This document shows positions 10,362-19,991 of a stretch of DNA of 64,000 nt, piece after piece; position 1 is the stretch's first letter; each line of letters opens with the position of its first letter. The position numbers and the translations under genes are program-made. The notes under the pieces were generated by a model. It made no database searches, was not told where the DNA came from, and saw only the letters and a program-made list of their open reading frames with translations. Origin of the DNA: CAVVDY01 sp963819645 (GTDB lineage Bacteria > Acidobacteriota > Terriglobia > Terriglobales > Acidobacteriaceae); contig CAWFWZ010000001.1 of assembly GCA_963819645.1 (NCBI GenBank), positions 1,054,001-1,118,000 on the forward strand. Direction: 5' to 3'.

Positions 10362-11099
10362 AGGGCGAACAAGAAAGTCGGGCCCGCTAGGCCGGAAATG
10401 GCTCGGAGAGCCTCGCGTTTGAAGGATGGTGCCGGGGTTTAGTCCCACGTAGGCAAAAGCCCATCGCCTTCCTGCGCGGGAGCGGAGCCGTCGCGACCAT
10501 GGCGCCTAGTACCGCAAGGGCAGTGCCGCATACCAACACGTATCCATTGTAGGGACGCAACTCCGGAAACACCGACTTGTTGCAAGTGAGGTTCCGGCGC
10601 GTCTCGGTCTTATTAATGAAGATGACGGTCCCGGAATGGCGGGAGCCGTGTCGCTGTCGCGGCCGATCCCATCACACTGGTCTGTGACGAACGCGCTTGG
10701 TTGGCCCCGGCCCACTCAGATACAATTGCTCGCAATGAGGACGAGGGAGAGTTGTCTCTTCTTCATATCTCGTCCCGCGGCGGGGATGTGTGACGCGATC
10801 AGCTCGTCATAGCTTCTGTTGGCTTCTGTTTACCATTCCTGAAACAATCCAATCCATCCGGCTCCTGAAAATGACAGTTAAGTCCTTATTTCGCAAGATT
10901 TTGCCTGTAACCCTCACGCGCTCAGGATTTTGCACGGATCTCTTTCAAACTGCTCAATGCTTTCAAGATTTTGGAGATGAGGAGGGGGGAGGGGGTACCT
11001 ACGGGGTTGCACCTAGAGAGGTGCAGTACGATTCTGCTGTGGAATGTTACCAGTCGGATAACATTCAACGCTCCGACATGCCGTGCCTTTCCGCTTTGT
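10362..11099. other. Long intergenic region after MFS gene
   Basis: I see no convincing gene here. The frame of the downstream peptidase stays open through part of it, but the translation is low-complexity and shows no domain. The region presumably holds the peptidase promoter. Repeats begin at about 11.1 kb. Confidence 0.5.
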
Positions 11100-11396
11100 A
11101 TCAGAGCACCCTTCGACTACGCTCAGGGCAGGCTCTCAGTCGTGCCGATCGAGCCGTCCTTTATGCGCGGGCTCTAGCCCGTGCGAATCAGGCAATTGAC
11201 TCAGCGACACAGTTTCGACCGGTCCGCCAAACCTGTCAGAAGATTTATCAACCCCCAGCTCGAAGAGCGAAACAATCTGTAGCCCAGGACGTAAGTCCTG
11301 GGTACCTGCAATTTCATGATTCCGGAGCCCCTTCAGGGGCGGCACGTCTCTCAGCGGGTGCCCCATCCAAGCCTTCGTTTGGCTTGGGTGGGATTG
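11100..11396. repeat. Array of different intergenic hairpin repeats running into the S9 peptidase gene
   Basis: Five repeats are packed together. There is a CCCTTCGACTACGCTCAGGG unit, a hairpin with arms GCGCGGGCT and AGCCCGTGC (11165-11184), CCCAGGAC-GTAA-GTCCTGGG (11283-11302), GCCCC-TTCA-GGGGC (11327-11340), and CCCATCCAAGCC-TTCGTTT-GGCTTGGGTGGG (about 11362-11392). The last overlaps the likely translation start of the peptidase. Confidence 0.85.
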
Positions 11397-13357
11397 GCGG
11401 CTCTCTCGTCGCCACTTTGTTTCTTCTCTCCGCCGCGGCCTTCGCCCAAACCACGCCGCCCAGCGCCATCACCGATCCCACCAAGCTCAAGAGCCAGACT
11501 GTTGTCGACATGCAGAACTTCGCAATCGACAAGCTATACACCACGCGCAACATTGGAGGCAGCACATGGTCGCCTGACAGCAAGCAGGTCGCGTTTATCA
11601 CCAATATCAGCGGGCGCAACAACATCTGGATCGTTCCCGCGAATGGTGGCTGGCCGACACAGCTGACCATCAGCGACCAGCGACAGACGGATCCGGCTTG
11701 GTCGCCCGATGGCAACTGGATCGCCTACGCCTCCGACTACGACGGCAACGAGCAGTGGGACGTCTTCGCCGTCTCGCCCAAGACGGGTGAGGTGCAAAAC
11801 CTGACCACTACCAAGGAAACGTCGGAGGAATCGCCGGCATGGTCGCCCGACAGTAAGAGCGTGGCGTACAACGTAAAGACCAAAGGCGGGTCAAGCTACG
11901 AGATCGACGTGATGGAGTTTTCCTCGCGCCACGTGAAGCACATCACCAAAGACACGCCCGCCGATAAGAGCAACTTCAATCCGATCTTCTCCCACGACGG
12001 CAAGTACCTCGTCTACACGCAGGCCGATGCCGGCAACCGCAACAGCAACATCTTTTTGTCCGATCTTGCGTCGATGAAGGCGACGAAGCTCACTCCGCAC
12101 GAGGGCGAGCAGACCTACTTCGCAGCCGATATTTCGCCCGACGGCAAGACCGTTCTCATCACCTCCAACGCGCAGAACGGCTACAACAATGCAGGGTTGC
12201 TTGATATCGCAACTCAGAAGATTACCTGGCTGACCAACGAAAAGTGGGAAGTGGAAGCGGGTTCGTTTTCTCCCGACGGCGCCAGCGTGACCTGGACTGC
12301 CAACGTCGAAGGCAACACCAGCATTTATCTGCACAACCTCGCCACGCGCAGCACGCAGATGCTTCCGCTGGCAGCCGGGGTCAATTCGCCCGCCGGCAAT
12401 CCCACCGGGTTCTCGCACGACGGCGCGAGGCTCCTCTACCATCACAACGGACCAACCGCGCCAAACGATCTCTGGAGCTACGACCTCAAGACCAAGGTGA
12501 CGGAGCAGCTAACCCATGCCCTGGTCGGAGGCCTGCGCACCTCCGACATGGTCGAGCCGTATCTGGTGCACTTTCCCAGTCGCGACGGCAAGTGGACCAT
12601 CTCGGCCTTTGCTTACATCCCGAACAATATCCTTCGTGACGCCAAGTACCCGGCGATTGTGTACATTCACGGCGGTCCGACCGGGCAGTTCATCAACTCG
12701 TTCAACCGCAACATTCAGTACCTCGTCAATCAGGGATATCTGGTCATCGCGCCCAATTTCCGTGGCTCGACCGGCTACGGTAAAGAGTTCATGAAGGCCA
12801 ACTACCGCGACGAAGGCGGGGGCGACCTCGCTGACATTGTCGATGCGGCCGAGTGGATTACGAAGAGCGGGTTCGTCGACAAGAAGAAGCTGATCTCGAT
12901 GGGCGGCAGCTATGGCGGCTACCTGACGATGATGGCAGTCACGAAGTTTCCCGAGATGTGGGGCGCGGGCGTGTCAATCGTGCCCTACGTGAACTGGTTC
13001 ACCGAGCTCTCCACCGAAGACCCGGCGATTCGCGCCTACGACATTTCCATCATGGGCGATCCGGTGGAGAACAAGGCGCTATACGAAGAGCGCTCGCCAA
13101 TCAATTTCATCGACCGCGTCAAAGCGCCGATTCTGCTGATCGCCGGCGGCAACGACGTACGCGATCCCAGCAACGAAGCCCAGCAAGTCGCCGACGCGAT
13201 CAAGAAAAAAGGCGGCGTAGTTCAGTTAAAGATTTATCAGGGAGAAGGGCATCAGTTCTCGCGCGTCGAAACCCAGATCGACGAGATGAAAGTGATCTCT
13301 GATTTCTTGAAGGTGCACGTACCTTCGCCCGGCTGTGGTTGCTCGATCTATGAATAG
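11384..13357 (+). CDS. S9 family prolyl-oligopeptidase-like secreted peptidase
   Basis: The protein combines a signal peptide (LVATLFLLSAAAFAQ), an N-terminal WD40/PD40-like beta-propeller with repeated WSPD motifs, and a C-terminal alpha/beta hydrolase domain. With the TTG start used here it has 657 residues, and the catalytic triad is Ser509 (GGSYGGY), Asp591 (GGNDVRDP) and His623 (GEGHQF). It should hydrolyse peptides, likely in the periplasm. The frame is open about 200 codons further upstream, but that stretch encodes repeat DNA, so a start near the signal peptide is more likely. No ATG is available there; the TTG is a best guess. Confidence 0.85.
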   Translation: MGGIGGSLVATLFLLSAAAFAQTTPPSAITDPTKLKSQTVVDMQNFAIDKLYTTRNIGGSTWSPDSKQVAFITNISGRNNIWIVPANGGWPTQLTISDQRQTDPAWSPDGNWIAYASDYDGNEQWDVFAVSPKTGEVQNLTTTKETSEESPAWSPDSKSVAYNVKTKGGSSYEIDVMEFSSRHVKHITKDTPADKSNFNPIFSHDGKYLVYTQADAGNRNSNIFLSDLASMKATKLTPHEGEQTYFAADISPDGKTVLITSNAQNGYNNAGLLDIATQKITWLTNEKWEVEAGSFSPDGASVTWTANVEGNTSIYLHNLATRSTQMLPLAAGVNSPAGNPTGFSHDGARLLYHHNGPTAPNDLWSYDLKTKVTEQLTHALVGGLRTSDMVEPYLVHFPSRDGKWTISAFAYIPNNILRDAKYPAIVYIHGGPTGQFINSFNRNIQYLVNQGYLVIAPNFRGSTGYGKEFMKANYRDEGGGDLADIVDAAEWITKSGFVDKKKLISMGGSYGGYLTMMAVTKFPEMWGAGVSIVPYVNWFTELSTEDPAIRAYDISIMGDPVENKALYEERSPINFIDRVKAPILLIAGGNDVRDPSNEAQQVADAIKKKGGVVQLKIYQGEGHQFSRVETQIDEMKVISDFLKVHVPSPGCGCSIYE

Positions 13358-13369
13358 CAGTCGCACATC

Positions 13370-13395
13370 TGTCATCCTGAGCGAGGAGCGGTAGA
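13370..13395. repeat. TGTCATCCTGAGCGA-type repeat at IS boundary
   Basis: This short sequence, of a type I recall as a common acidobacterial intergenic repeat, directly abuts the left end of the insertion sequence. The match to the family is from memory. Confidence 0.5.
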
Positions 13396-14411
13396 TGATC
13401 AAGACGTTGTTCCGGAATCGGAGCGGCTGATGGGCGGCTTGTAGTTGAGGCTACCATGGGGGCGTTCACGGTTGTAGTAGTCGGTCCAAGGCTGCAGATG
13501 AGCGTCTCTTTGCTCTGAGTCGGACCAGTGTTGTGCGTAAGCCCACTCGCGCAGCGCGGTCTGGATGAAGCGCTCGGCCTTGCCGTTGGTTCTGGGGGTG
13601 TATGGCCTGGTGCGGCGATGCTTGATCTGCAGGTTCTGACAAGCTTGACGGAACTGAGCGGAGCGGTAGCTGGAGCCGTTGTCGGTGAGCAGGGCGCGCA
13701 CGCCGATGCCGTGGGTGGCGAAGAAGTCGGTGGCGGCGGCGAGGAAAGCGACGGTGGTTTCGGCCTTTTGATCGGGCAGCATCTGGGTAAAGGCCAGGCG
13801 CGAGTGATCGTCCACGGCCACATGCAGAGCCAGAAAGCCGGGATGTTTCTGCTTACCGCGCAGGCGTCCATCGCCGCGCAGGCTAACTTCAGAAAAGCGC
13901 GTCATGCCTTTGATATCCAGGTGCAGCAGGTCGCCGGGACGGGGGTGCTCGTAGCGCTGTATGGGAGGCGGCGGGTTCAGATCGCGCCAGCGGCTGAGCC
14001 GGGCGCGGCGCAGGACGCGGCTAACGGTGGCCGGACTTAGGCCGGTGCGACGTGCGATCTCGTAGCCAGGCATGTGGCCCCGGCGAAGAACAACAACCCT
14101 TTCTAATAATGAGGAAGCGGTCTGTCGCGGGCTGTGGTGCGGTCGCGAGCTGCGGTCGGCCAGGCCGGCCGCTCCCAACTGGCGATAGCGGCCTACCCAT
14201 TTGGCTGCGGTTTTGGCACTCACACTGAAGCGTGAAGCCGCAGCACTTACCCTTAACGCCGTCGTCGATCACCATACGGGCCAGACGCTCTCGACTGACA
14301 GCTGTCCATGGGGCATTCTTGTGATAGTCCATTCGGTCTCCAGAGTTACTAGTTGCTCGTCACAACCAGCTTCTCCGGTTCCAACCGAATGGACAACCTC
14401 TTGAAAGATCA
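13396..14411 (-). mobile_element. IS481-family insertion sequence, about 1.0 kb
   Basis: The element holds one transposase gene. Its ends read inward as TGATCAAGACGTTGTTCC on the left and, on the other strand, TGATCTTTCAAGAGGTTGTC on the right. These agree at TGATC, AAGA and GTTGT and are proposed as imperfect terminal inverted repeats. No target duplication is obvious. Intergenic repeats touch both ends. The size fits the family (about 1 kb). Confidence 0.72.
13399..14332 (-). CDS. IS481-family transposase, frame broken once
   Basis: The protein has an N-terminal helix-turn-helix (NAPWTAVSRERLARMVIDDG then SAKTAAKWVGRYR) and a DDE integrase core: DLLHLDIKG and HVAVDDHSRLAF, LLTDNGSSYRS, and GKAERFIQTALREW with the catalytic Glu. 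The corrected length is 310 residues. The single break lies near 14245, where codon GGT/GGA (both Gly) seems to carry both alleles. If that reading is right the transposase is intact in each strain. Confidence 0.88.
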
Positions 14412-14414
14412 CAG

Positions 14415-14453
14415 GTGCCCCATCCTTTCCCATCGTTTGGGAAAGGGTGGGAC
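14415..14453. repeat. CCCATCC...GGGTGGG hairpin repeat beside IS end
   Basis: The stem CCCATCCTTTCCC pairs with GGGAAAGGGTGGG around loop ATCGTTT. A conserved T opposite G gives a G-T (G-U in RNA) pair. The same flanks and loop type occur before the S9 peptidase gene with a different stem. Confidence 0.82.
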
Positions 14454-14479
14454 GAATTCGAAACGGTGGAAAAAGAAAA

Positions 14480-15040
14480 CTACTTCCCGCGGAGCGACTT
14501 CAACGCGTTGCCCCACGCGATGACCTGGTCGAGCATGGCGTGAACCGATTTGTCATGATGTGGCGCAGGCTTGAACGTTGTGTAGTTTTCGAAGTCGGTA
14601 AACAACGACAATGCCACTTGCGCACGCACATCGGCAACCATGAGCTCTCCCATCACCAGTCGCAAGTTCTCGACTGCGCGTACTCCGCCGGCACTGCCAT
14701 ATCCGACAAATCCTGCGGACTTGTTGTTCCACTCATTAAACAGAAAATCGATTGCGTTTTTCAGCGCGCCCGAAGTGCCGTGGTTGTATTCAGGCGTGAC
14801 AAAGACAAATGCATCAAAGCTGTCGATCTTTTCCGACCACGCTCTCGTATGCGGATTGTTGTACTGGCGCAGCGACGGCGGAATCGGCTCATCAAGCAGC
14901 GGCAGCTTGTATTGATCGATGTCGACGATTTCGTATTCGGCATCATCGCGCGTTGTAGCGATCTGGTGAACCCACTTGGCAACGGCTTCGGCCTTGCGGC
15001 CCGGACGCGTACTGCCGACAACGATTGCAACCTTCAGCAT
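14480..15040 (-). CDS. NADPH-dependent FMN reductase
   Basis: A 186-residue flavodoxin-like protein with the FMN phosphate-binding loop GSTRPGRKAEAVAKW near the N-terminus and the second flavin motif TPEYNHGTSGALKNAIDFL. These are diagnostic of the NADPH-dependent FMN/quinone reductase family (ArsH/ChrR/YieF-like). It reduces flavins, quinones or metal oxyanions with NAD(P)H. The gene lies downstream of hemD on the same strand across a gap of about 60 bp; co-transcription is possible but unproven. Confidence 0.9.
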   Translation of the reverse strand: MLKVAIVVGSTRPGRKAEAVAKWVHQIATTRDDAEYEIVDIDQYKLPLLDEPIPPSLRQYNNPHTRAWSEKIDSFDAFVFVTPEYNHGTSGALKNAIDFLFNEWNNKSAGFVGYGSAGGVRAVENLRLVMGELMVADVRAQVALSLFTDFENYTTFKPAPHHDKSVHAMLDQVIAWGNALKSLRGK

Positions 15041-15102
15041 GGAGTGTCTTCCTCGGGAACTTTGATTCAGAACCGGCGAGGTAAGATTCAGCGCAATAGT
15101 CT

Positions 15103-15939
15103 TTACTGCTTGTTCGTTCGACGCGTTTGTGCGCGGGGATTGTGGTTGGGCGCAGCAGCGACAATGGCACTTACCAAGCCTTGCATGGTGTATTGCTTGG
15201 CCGCGACGTTTACCGGCAGATCGAACTCGCGCAGCGTTGCAGAAGTGACAGGGCCAATCGACGCGGTGTGCACGCCAGCTTTGATTGCCGCCCGCGCGCC
15301 GCGCAGGCCGAGCAGATTAACGAAGTTCTTTACCGTCGAAGAACTGGTGAAGGTGATGGCGTGAGGTTTGCGATTTCCCGCGAGCACCGAACGCAAACGC
15401 CGAGCCGAGGCCTCGGGCGCGACCGTCTCGTAGGCTTCGACAACATCGACGAGCGCCCCGGCTTTGCGCAGCTCGCGTGGAATCACGTCGCGTGCAATCC
15501 TCGCACGTACCAGCAGAACGCGCTCTCCCTTGACTTTCTTCTCCAGCGACGCGACCACCGACTCCGCAATGTATTCCTTCGGGGTTACCGCGACGCGCAG
15601 ACCATATTTCTCGATGGCGCTCTTCGTCGCCGGACCAATGGCCGCAATCTTCAAATGTGCGAGGCTGGAAGCGTCAACCTTCTTCTTCGCCATCCGCTCA
15701 CACATGGCTTCAACGCCGTTCACACTGGTCAGGATCAGCCACTCGTAATCGGCAATATTCTTGAGCGCTGTGTCGAGCGGCCTATACGAGCTGGGTTTGC
15801 GAATCTCGATGAAGGGAATCTCAATGACCTGACATCCGAGATCACGCAGCAGGGACGAGAGCGCACCTGCCTGCTTCTTCGCGCGCGAGACCAGAACTCT
15901 GCAACCAGAGAGAGGAAGTGGTTTCAAAGCCTTGCTCAC
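15103..15939 (-). CDS. hemD: Uroporphyrinogen-III synthase
   Basis: A 278-residue two-domain protein with the HemD pattern: LSGCRVLVSRAKKQAG at the start of domain 1, WLILTSVNGVEAM, IAAIGPATKSAIEKYG and, near the C-terminus, ITFTSSSTVKNF and TASIGPVTSATLREF. HemD cyclises hydroxymethylbilane to uroporphyrinogen III. Its GTG start overlaps the hemC stop (GTGA), so it is translationally coupled to hemC and last of the haem genes. The C-terminal tail is basic. Confidence 0.93.
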   Translation of the reverse strand: MSKALKPLPLSGCRVLVSRAKKQAGALSSLLRDLGCQVIEIPFIEIRKPSSYRPLDTALKNIADYEWLILTSVNGVEAMCERMAKKKVDASSLAHLKIAAIGPATKSAIEKYGLRVAVTPKEYIAESVVASLEKKVKGERVLLVRARIARDVIPRELRKAGALVDVVEAYETVAPEASARRLRSVLAGNRKPHAITFTSSSTVKNFVNLLGLRGARAAIKAGVHTASIGPVTSATLREFDLPVNVAAKQYTMQGLVSAIVAAAPNHNPRAQTRRTNKQ

Positions 15940-16874
15940 GGCTGTTGCGGAGCCGCGGCCGCTGCTGCGTACACATCCTCGAGAATGGCAGTCGCGCCGC
16001 GCTTCAGAAGAACATCGCCCACCTGCTCGCCCAGGGCAACGGGATCATCGCCCTGTTGTACTTCACGCAGGACCTGCGAACCATCTGGCCGCGCGACCAC
16101 TCCCGTGAGGTGCAGCACGCCGTCCTTTATCTGTGCGAAGGCGCCGATAGGAACCTGGCAGCCGCCGCCCAGCTTGTTAAGCAATGCGCGTTCGCAGATC
16201 GTCGCTGCGCGAGAGTCGGCATCGTTCAGGAACTCAAGGTGCTTGCGCGATCGCAACATCGCCGTCGCGAATTTCGATTCCCAGCGCTCCCTGTCCGGCC
16301 GCGGGACACATGAAAGCTCTCAGGCAAGTATTCGCGGATGAACTCGGTCTTGCCCAGGCGCGTCAGACCGGCGGCTGCGAGGATGATCGCGTCGTACTCG
16401 CCTTGCTCCAGCTTGCGCACCCGCGTATCGACGTTGCCGCGCAGCGGATGGATATCCAGATCGGGGCGAAACGCCTTCAGTTGTGCCTGCCGACGCAGGC
16501 TGCTGGTGCCCACGCGCGCGCCCTTCGGCAAGCCGTCCACGGCAATCGTAATGGACCGACAAGAACACATCGTGCGGATTCACCCGCTTCGTGATCGCCA
16601 CCAATTCGAATCCCGGAGGCAGTTCGGTCGGCAGGTCTTTCAGGCTGTGGACTGCGAGATCGACGCGGCCTTCGGCCAGCGCCTCTTCGATCTCCTTGGT
16701 GAACATGCCTTTGGTGCCGACCTTGGCAAGAGCGACATCGGTGATTTTGTCGCCGGTAGTCTTGATGATCTCCAGCTCGACTTCGTGCCCACGCTCGCGC
16801 AGCAGGTCGGAGATGTGGTGTGCTTGCCAGAGCGCCAGTTGAGAGCCGCGCGAACCAATTCGCAGGCGCGCCAT
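15936..16874 (-). CDS. hemC: Hydroxymethylbilane synthase (porphobilinogen deaminase), frame broken three times
   Basis: The corrected protein is 311 residues. It shows RIGSRGSQLALWQA, the substrate-binding HSLKDLPTELP, GTSSLRRQAQ, RGNVDTRVRKL, and the dipyrromethane cofactor cysteine in ERALLNKLGGGCQVPIGAF. It polymerises four porphobilinogens into hydroxymethylbilane. Two of the breaks resolve as synonymous allele pairs (TTT/TTC at 16312-16313, GCA/GCC near 16246); the one near 16545 is not clearly synonymous. It sits between hemA and hemD. Confidence 0.92.
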
Positions 16875-16895
16875 CAGCGTCGCACCTCGACTTTG

Positions 16896-18204
16896 TCAGT
16901 AGCGGCATCCGCAGCTCTCGCCGGCCGCCGCTGCTTTCTTCACTTCGCGCAGATTGAACAGCTTGCGCACTAGGTCAATCACGGTTGTGGCCTCCGAAGA
17001 TTCGCGCGCCGCCGTCTTCAACGTGGTAATGGGCGTGTGCATGATTTTGTTGATGATGCCTTTGGTGAGCGCGTCGACCGCCATTTCCTGCTCGGGCGTG
17101 AGCGTGCCCAGACGTCCGCGCAGGCGATCGATTTCTGCCTGGCGCACGGTTTCAAGATGCTCCTGCAGCGAGACGATGGTCGGCACTACATCGAGCGTTT
17201 GCAGCCGCGCCAGAAACTTCTCGACTTCGTTTTCGACGATGGCTTCGGCGCGATCGGCCTCGACCCTTCGGTCGGAGATATGTGAAGTTACGACCTGCTG
17301 CAAGTCGTCAATGTCGTACACGAAGATGCCGTCAACCTTGTTCATCTCCGGATCGACGTCGCGCGGTACCGCAATGTCGATGAAGAACATCGGGCGGTTG
17401 CGCCGCTTGCTCAGGAACTTCTCGCCGTGCTCTCTGCGGAAAATGGTATGAGGCGCGCCGGTAGAGCTGATGACGATGTCAGCGAGATCGACTGTGTCGT
17501 ACAGCTTCTCGAAGGGAATCGCCTCGCCGTTGAACTTCTTGGCCAGGGCCACTGCGCGTTCGAACGTGCGATTGCCGACGTAGATTTTCTTCGCACCGTG
17601 CGCCAGCAAGATGTCGCGCGGCCAACTCGCACATCTTGCCAGCACCGACGAGGTAGACGCTTTTGCCATCGAGATTGCCGAAGATTTTCTGCGCCAAGTC
17701 GACTGCCACCGACGCGATCGATACCGCCGAGGTGGCGATGGCGGTCTCGGTGCGAACCCGCTTGGCAACGGCGAAGGCGCGCGACAACAGGGCATCGAGC
17801 TGCGAATCAATCGCGCCGACGGCTCTCGCGGTTGCGTACGCTTCTTTCACCTGTCCCAGGATCTGCGGTTCACCGACCACCATCGAGTCCAGACTCGAGG
17901 CGACACGGAACACATGCTTGATCGCATCGCGGTCGCGATATTCGTACAGGTGCTTGCGATACGGAGTCGGATCGATACCGTACAAGCTGTCTGCATGCAA
18001 TCGCGAATGTCGGCCAGGCCGTCTTTGGTACGCGCCACCAGTTCGACCCGGTTGCAGGTCGAGACGATCATCGCCTCTTCCACGCCGGGATGCGATGCCA
18101 GAAGCTTCACGGCTTCCGGCAAGCCGCGCCTCAGAAATGGCGAACTGCTCGCGCACCTCCACAGGAGCTGTCTGGTGGTTCACGCCGATGACGATCAGGT
18201 TCAT
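16896..18204 (-). CDS. hemA: Glutamyl-tRNA reductase, frame broken three times
   Basis: The corrected protein is 434 residues, the normal length. It starts NLIVIGVNHQTAPVEVRE, and has the catalytic Cys motif VSTCNRVEL, VGEPQILGQVKEAY, the NADPH-binding VGAGKMCELA, and ISSTGAPH. It makes glutamate-1-semialdehyde from charged tRNA-Glu, the committed step of the C5 haem pathway. Breaks are at about 18126 (CTT/CTG), 18001-18003 (three alleles CGC/CGG/CGA) and 17630 (GCC/GCG). Its ATG overlaps the stop of the upstream hemX-like gene (ATGA). The C-terminus ends with an unusual CGCRY. Confidence 0.93.
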
Positions 18205-19014
18205 GATCGGAAGCTATGCACCCGACTGAAATAGTTCGCCGCCCATGCGCCGAGCGCCACCACGAACGCTACCGTGGCCAGCAGGGCAGCGCGGCGGCCG
18301 CGCCATCCCGAACTCCAGCGCATGTAAAGCAGGAGCAGGTAGACGATCCACATCACGAACGACAGCAGAATCTTCGGATCGTAAAAGAACAGCGGCCCGT
18401 ATTTATCGATGGCCAGTACCGATCCCGCAGCCAGACCCAGCGTCATGAAGGGGAAGCCGAAGAGCAGCGAGTTGTAGCAAATCTCGTCGATGGTTTGCAG
18501 CGGTGGCAGCCACGTCAGCAGCGTGCGCCTGGCGCTTCGACTTCAGCGAGCGCTCCTGCACGATGTACAGCAGGCTGGCTCCAAAGCTGAGGAACAGCCC
18601 GGCGTAACCGGTGAAGATAAGCACCACGTGTACGAAGACCCATCCGCTGCGCAGCAGAGGAGAGGTCAAGGTGACCGGCTTCTGCCCAATCGCCGACGCG
18701 AGCGTCAAAAGAAACACGATCGGGAAAATCACCACGCCCGGCGAAACGGTGCGATATCCGACAAAGAATACGAAGAACACCACCATCGCCAGGAAGGCCA
18801 GGATCGACTCGGAGTTGTGGATGGAAGCGAGTGAAAAATGGCCGGAGAGCGCGAAGGATTCAACCAGCGAAACAAAATGAAAGATGAGTCCGAGTCCGAC
18901 GGCCGGTTCCACGACCTTCGCCAGCAAGTCACCTCGCTTGCTGAGCAGCAGGATGGAATAGACCAAGCCGACGCTGTAAAAAGCGACCGCGACTCGAAGC
19001 CAAATTAGCGGCAT
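18201..19014 (-). CDS. HemX/CcsA-family cytochrome c assembly membrane protein, frame broken once
   Basis: The corrected protein has 270 residues and about eight hydrophobic segments, starting MPLIWLRVAVAFYSVGLVYS. The last segments carry the family feature of the CcsA/HemX group (IDEICYNSLLFGFPFMTLGL, then DPKILLSFVMWIVYLLLLY). The break near 18530 resolves as GCG/GCC. The start was placed at the internal ATG because the upstream extension is not membrane-like. Such proteins handle haem for cytochrome c maturation or stabilise HemA; the gene is coupled to hemA by a four-base overlap. Confidence 0.82.
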
Positions 19015-19184
19015 AAACCCCAATGAGCGGACCAGAACCTGTCGCGCTCTCGTGGTTTCAAGTATAAAGGCCCATGCTGCCCGACAGAGTGTGCTAATCA
19101 CGAGGGGGTGTGACATACGTCACAAAGCGGCTGGTTTAGCGATGCGGACCGTCAGGCGGGGCAAAGTGCCAGAGAAGCCTGGGT

Positions 19185-19812
19185 TTACGCTCCCCATCCT
19201 TGCTGACCGACCAGCGGCACAAAGCGGCACAACTCGCGCTGCGTGGTTATCGCTTCACCATTTACCTTGCGAATCAGGTAAATCTGCTGCTCGACGCGGC
19301 TGCCGACAGGAATCACCAACGATCCGCCTTCAGCTAACTGGTCGATCAGGCTCTGAGGAACGGCTGGCGCAGCCGCGGCCACCAAAATCTTCGCGAACGG
19401 TGCATGCTCAGGCAGTCCCAAAGAGCCGTCGCGTTCGATCACATGAACGTTGTTGTATCCTAGCCGCGCCAGAATCTCCTGCGCCTGCCGCGCCAGTTCG
19501 GGCACGCGCTCGATGCGTCCAAACCTCTGCCGCGAGCTCGCCCAGGATGGCGGCTTCGTATCCGGTGCCAGTGCCGACCTCGAGGACGCGGTCTGTCGGC
19601 TCGACCGCGAGCGCCTCGATCATCGAAGCCACGATGTAAGGCTGGGACACGGTTTGCCCCGCGTCGATGGGCAGAGGGAAGTCGCCATAGGCTTGGGTGA
19701 GGCTCTCGGTTGGGGCGAACTCTTCGCGTGGCACTTTGGCCATTGCTGCCAGGACGCGCTCATCGCGGATGCCGCGTGCGCGCAACTGTTCCTGCACCAT
19801 GCGATGGCGCAC
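19185..19812 (-). CDS. pcm: Protein-L-isoaspartate O-methyltransferase, frame broken once
   Basis: The corrected protein is 208 residues. Motifs include MVQEQLRARGIRDERVLAAM, the FAPTESLTQAYGDFPLPI segment, the SAM-binding loop VLEVGTGTGYEAAIL, and IPVGSRVEQQIYLIRK at the end. It methylates isoaspartyl residues to start protein repair. The break near 19520 resolves as ACG/ACC followed by ATCGAGCGCGTG. It lies upstream of the haem cluster on the same strand, about 170 bp away. Confidence 0.92.
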
Positions 19813-19991
19813 TTCGGTGACAGTTGCAGGAGTCTCGCGTGTTGAGCCAGTTTGCGGTCACATTAAACTTCGCGGTGACCAACGATCGTGTTATCCCCCC
19901 GGGGCTGACCCCTTGGCAGCCTCTGTAGTCGGGCCCTGACGCAAAACATTGGCTGAGCGGCGCGTGTTGGGCATCCGGTCCGCCGCAACAC

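Noticed and set aside
10790..11383. Long N-terminal extension of the S9 peptidase
   Set aside because: The added 200 codons translate repeat DNA and place the signal peptide in the interior.
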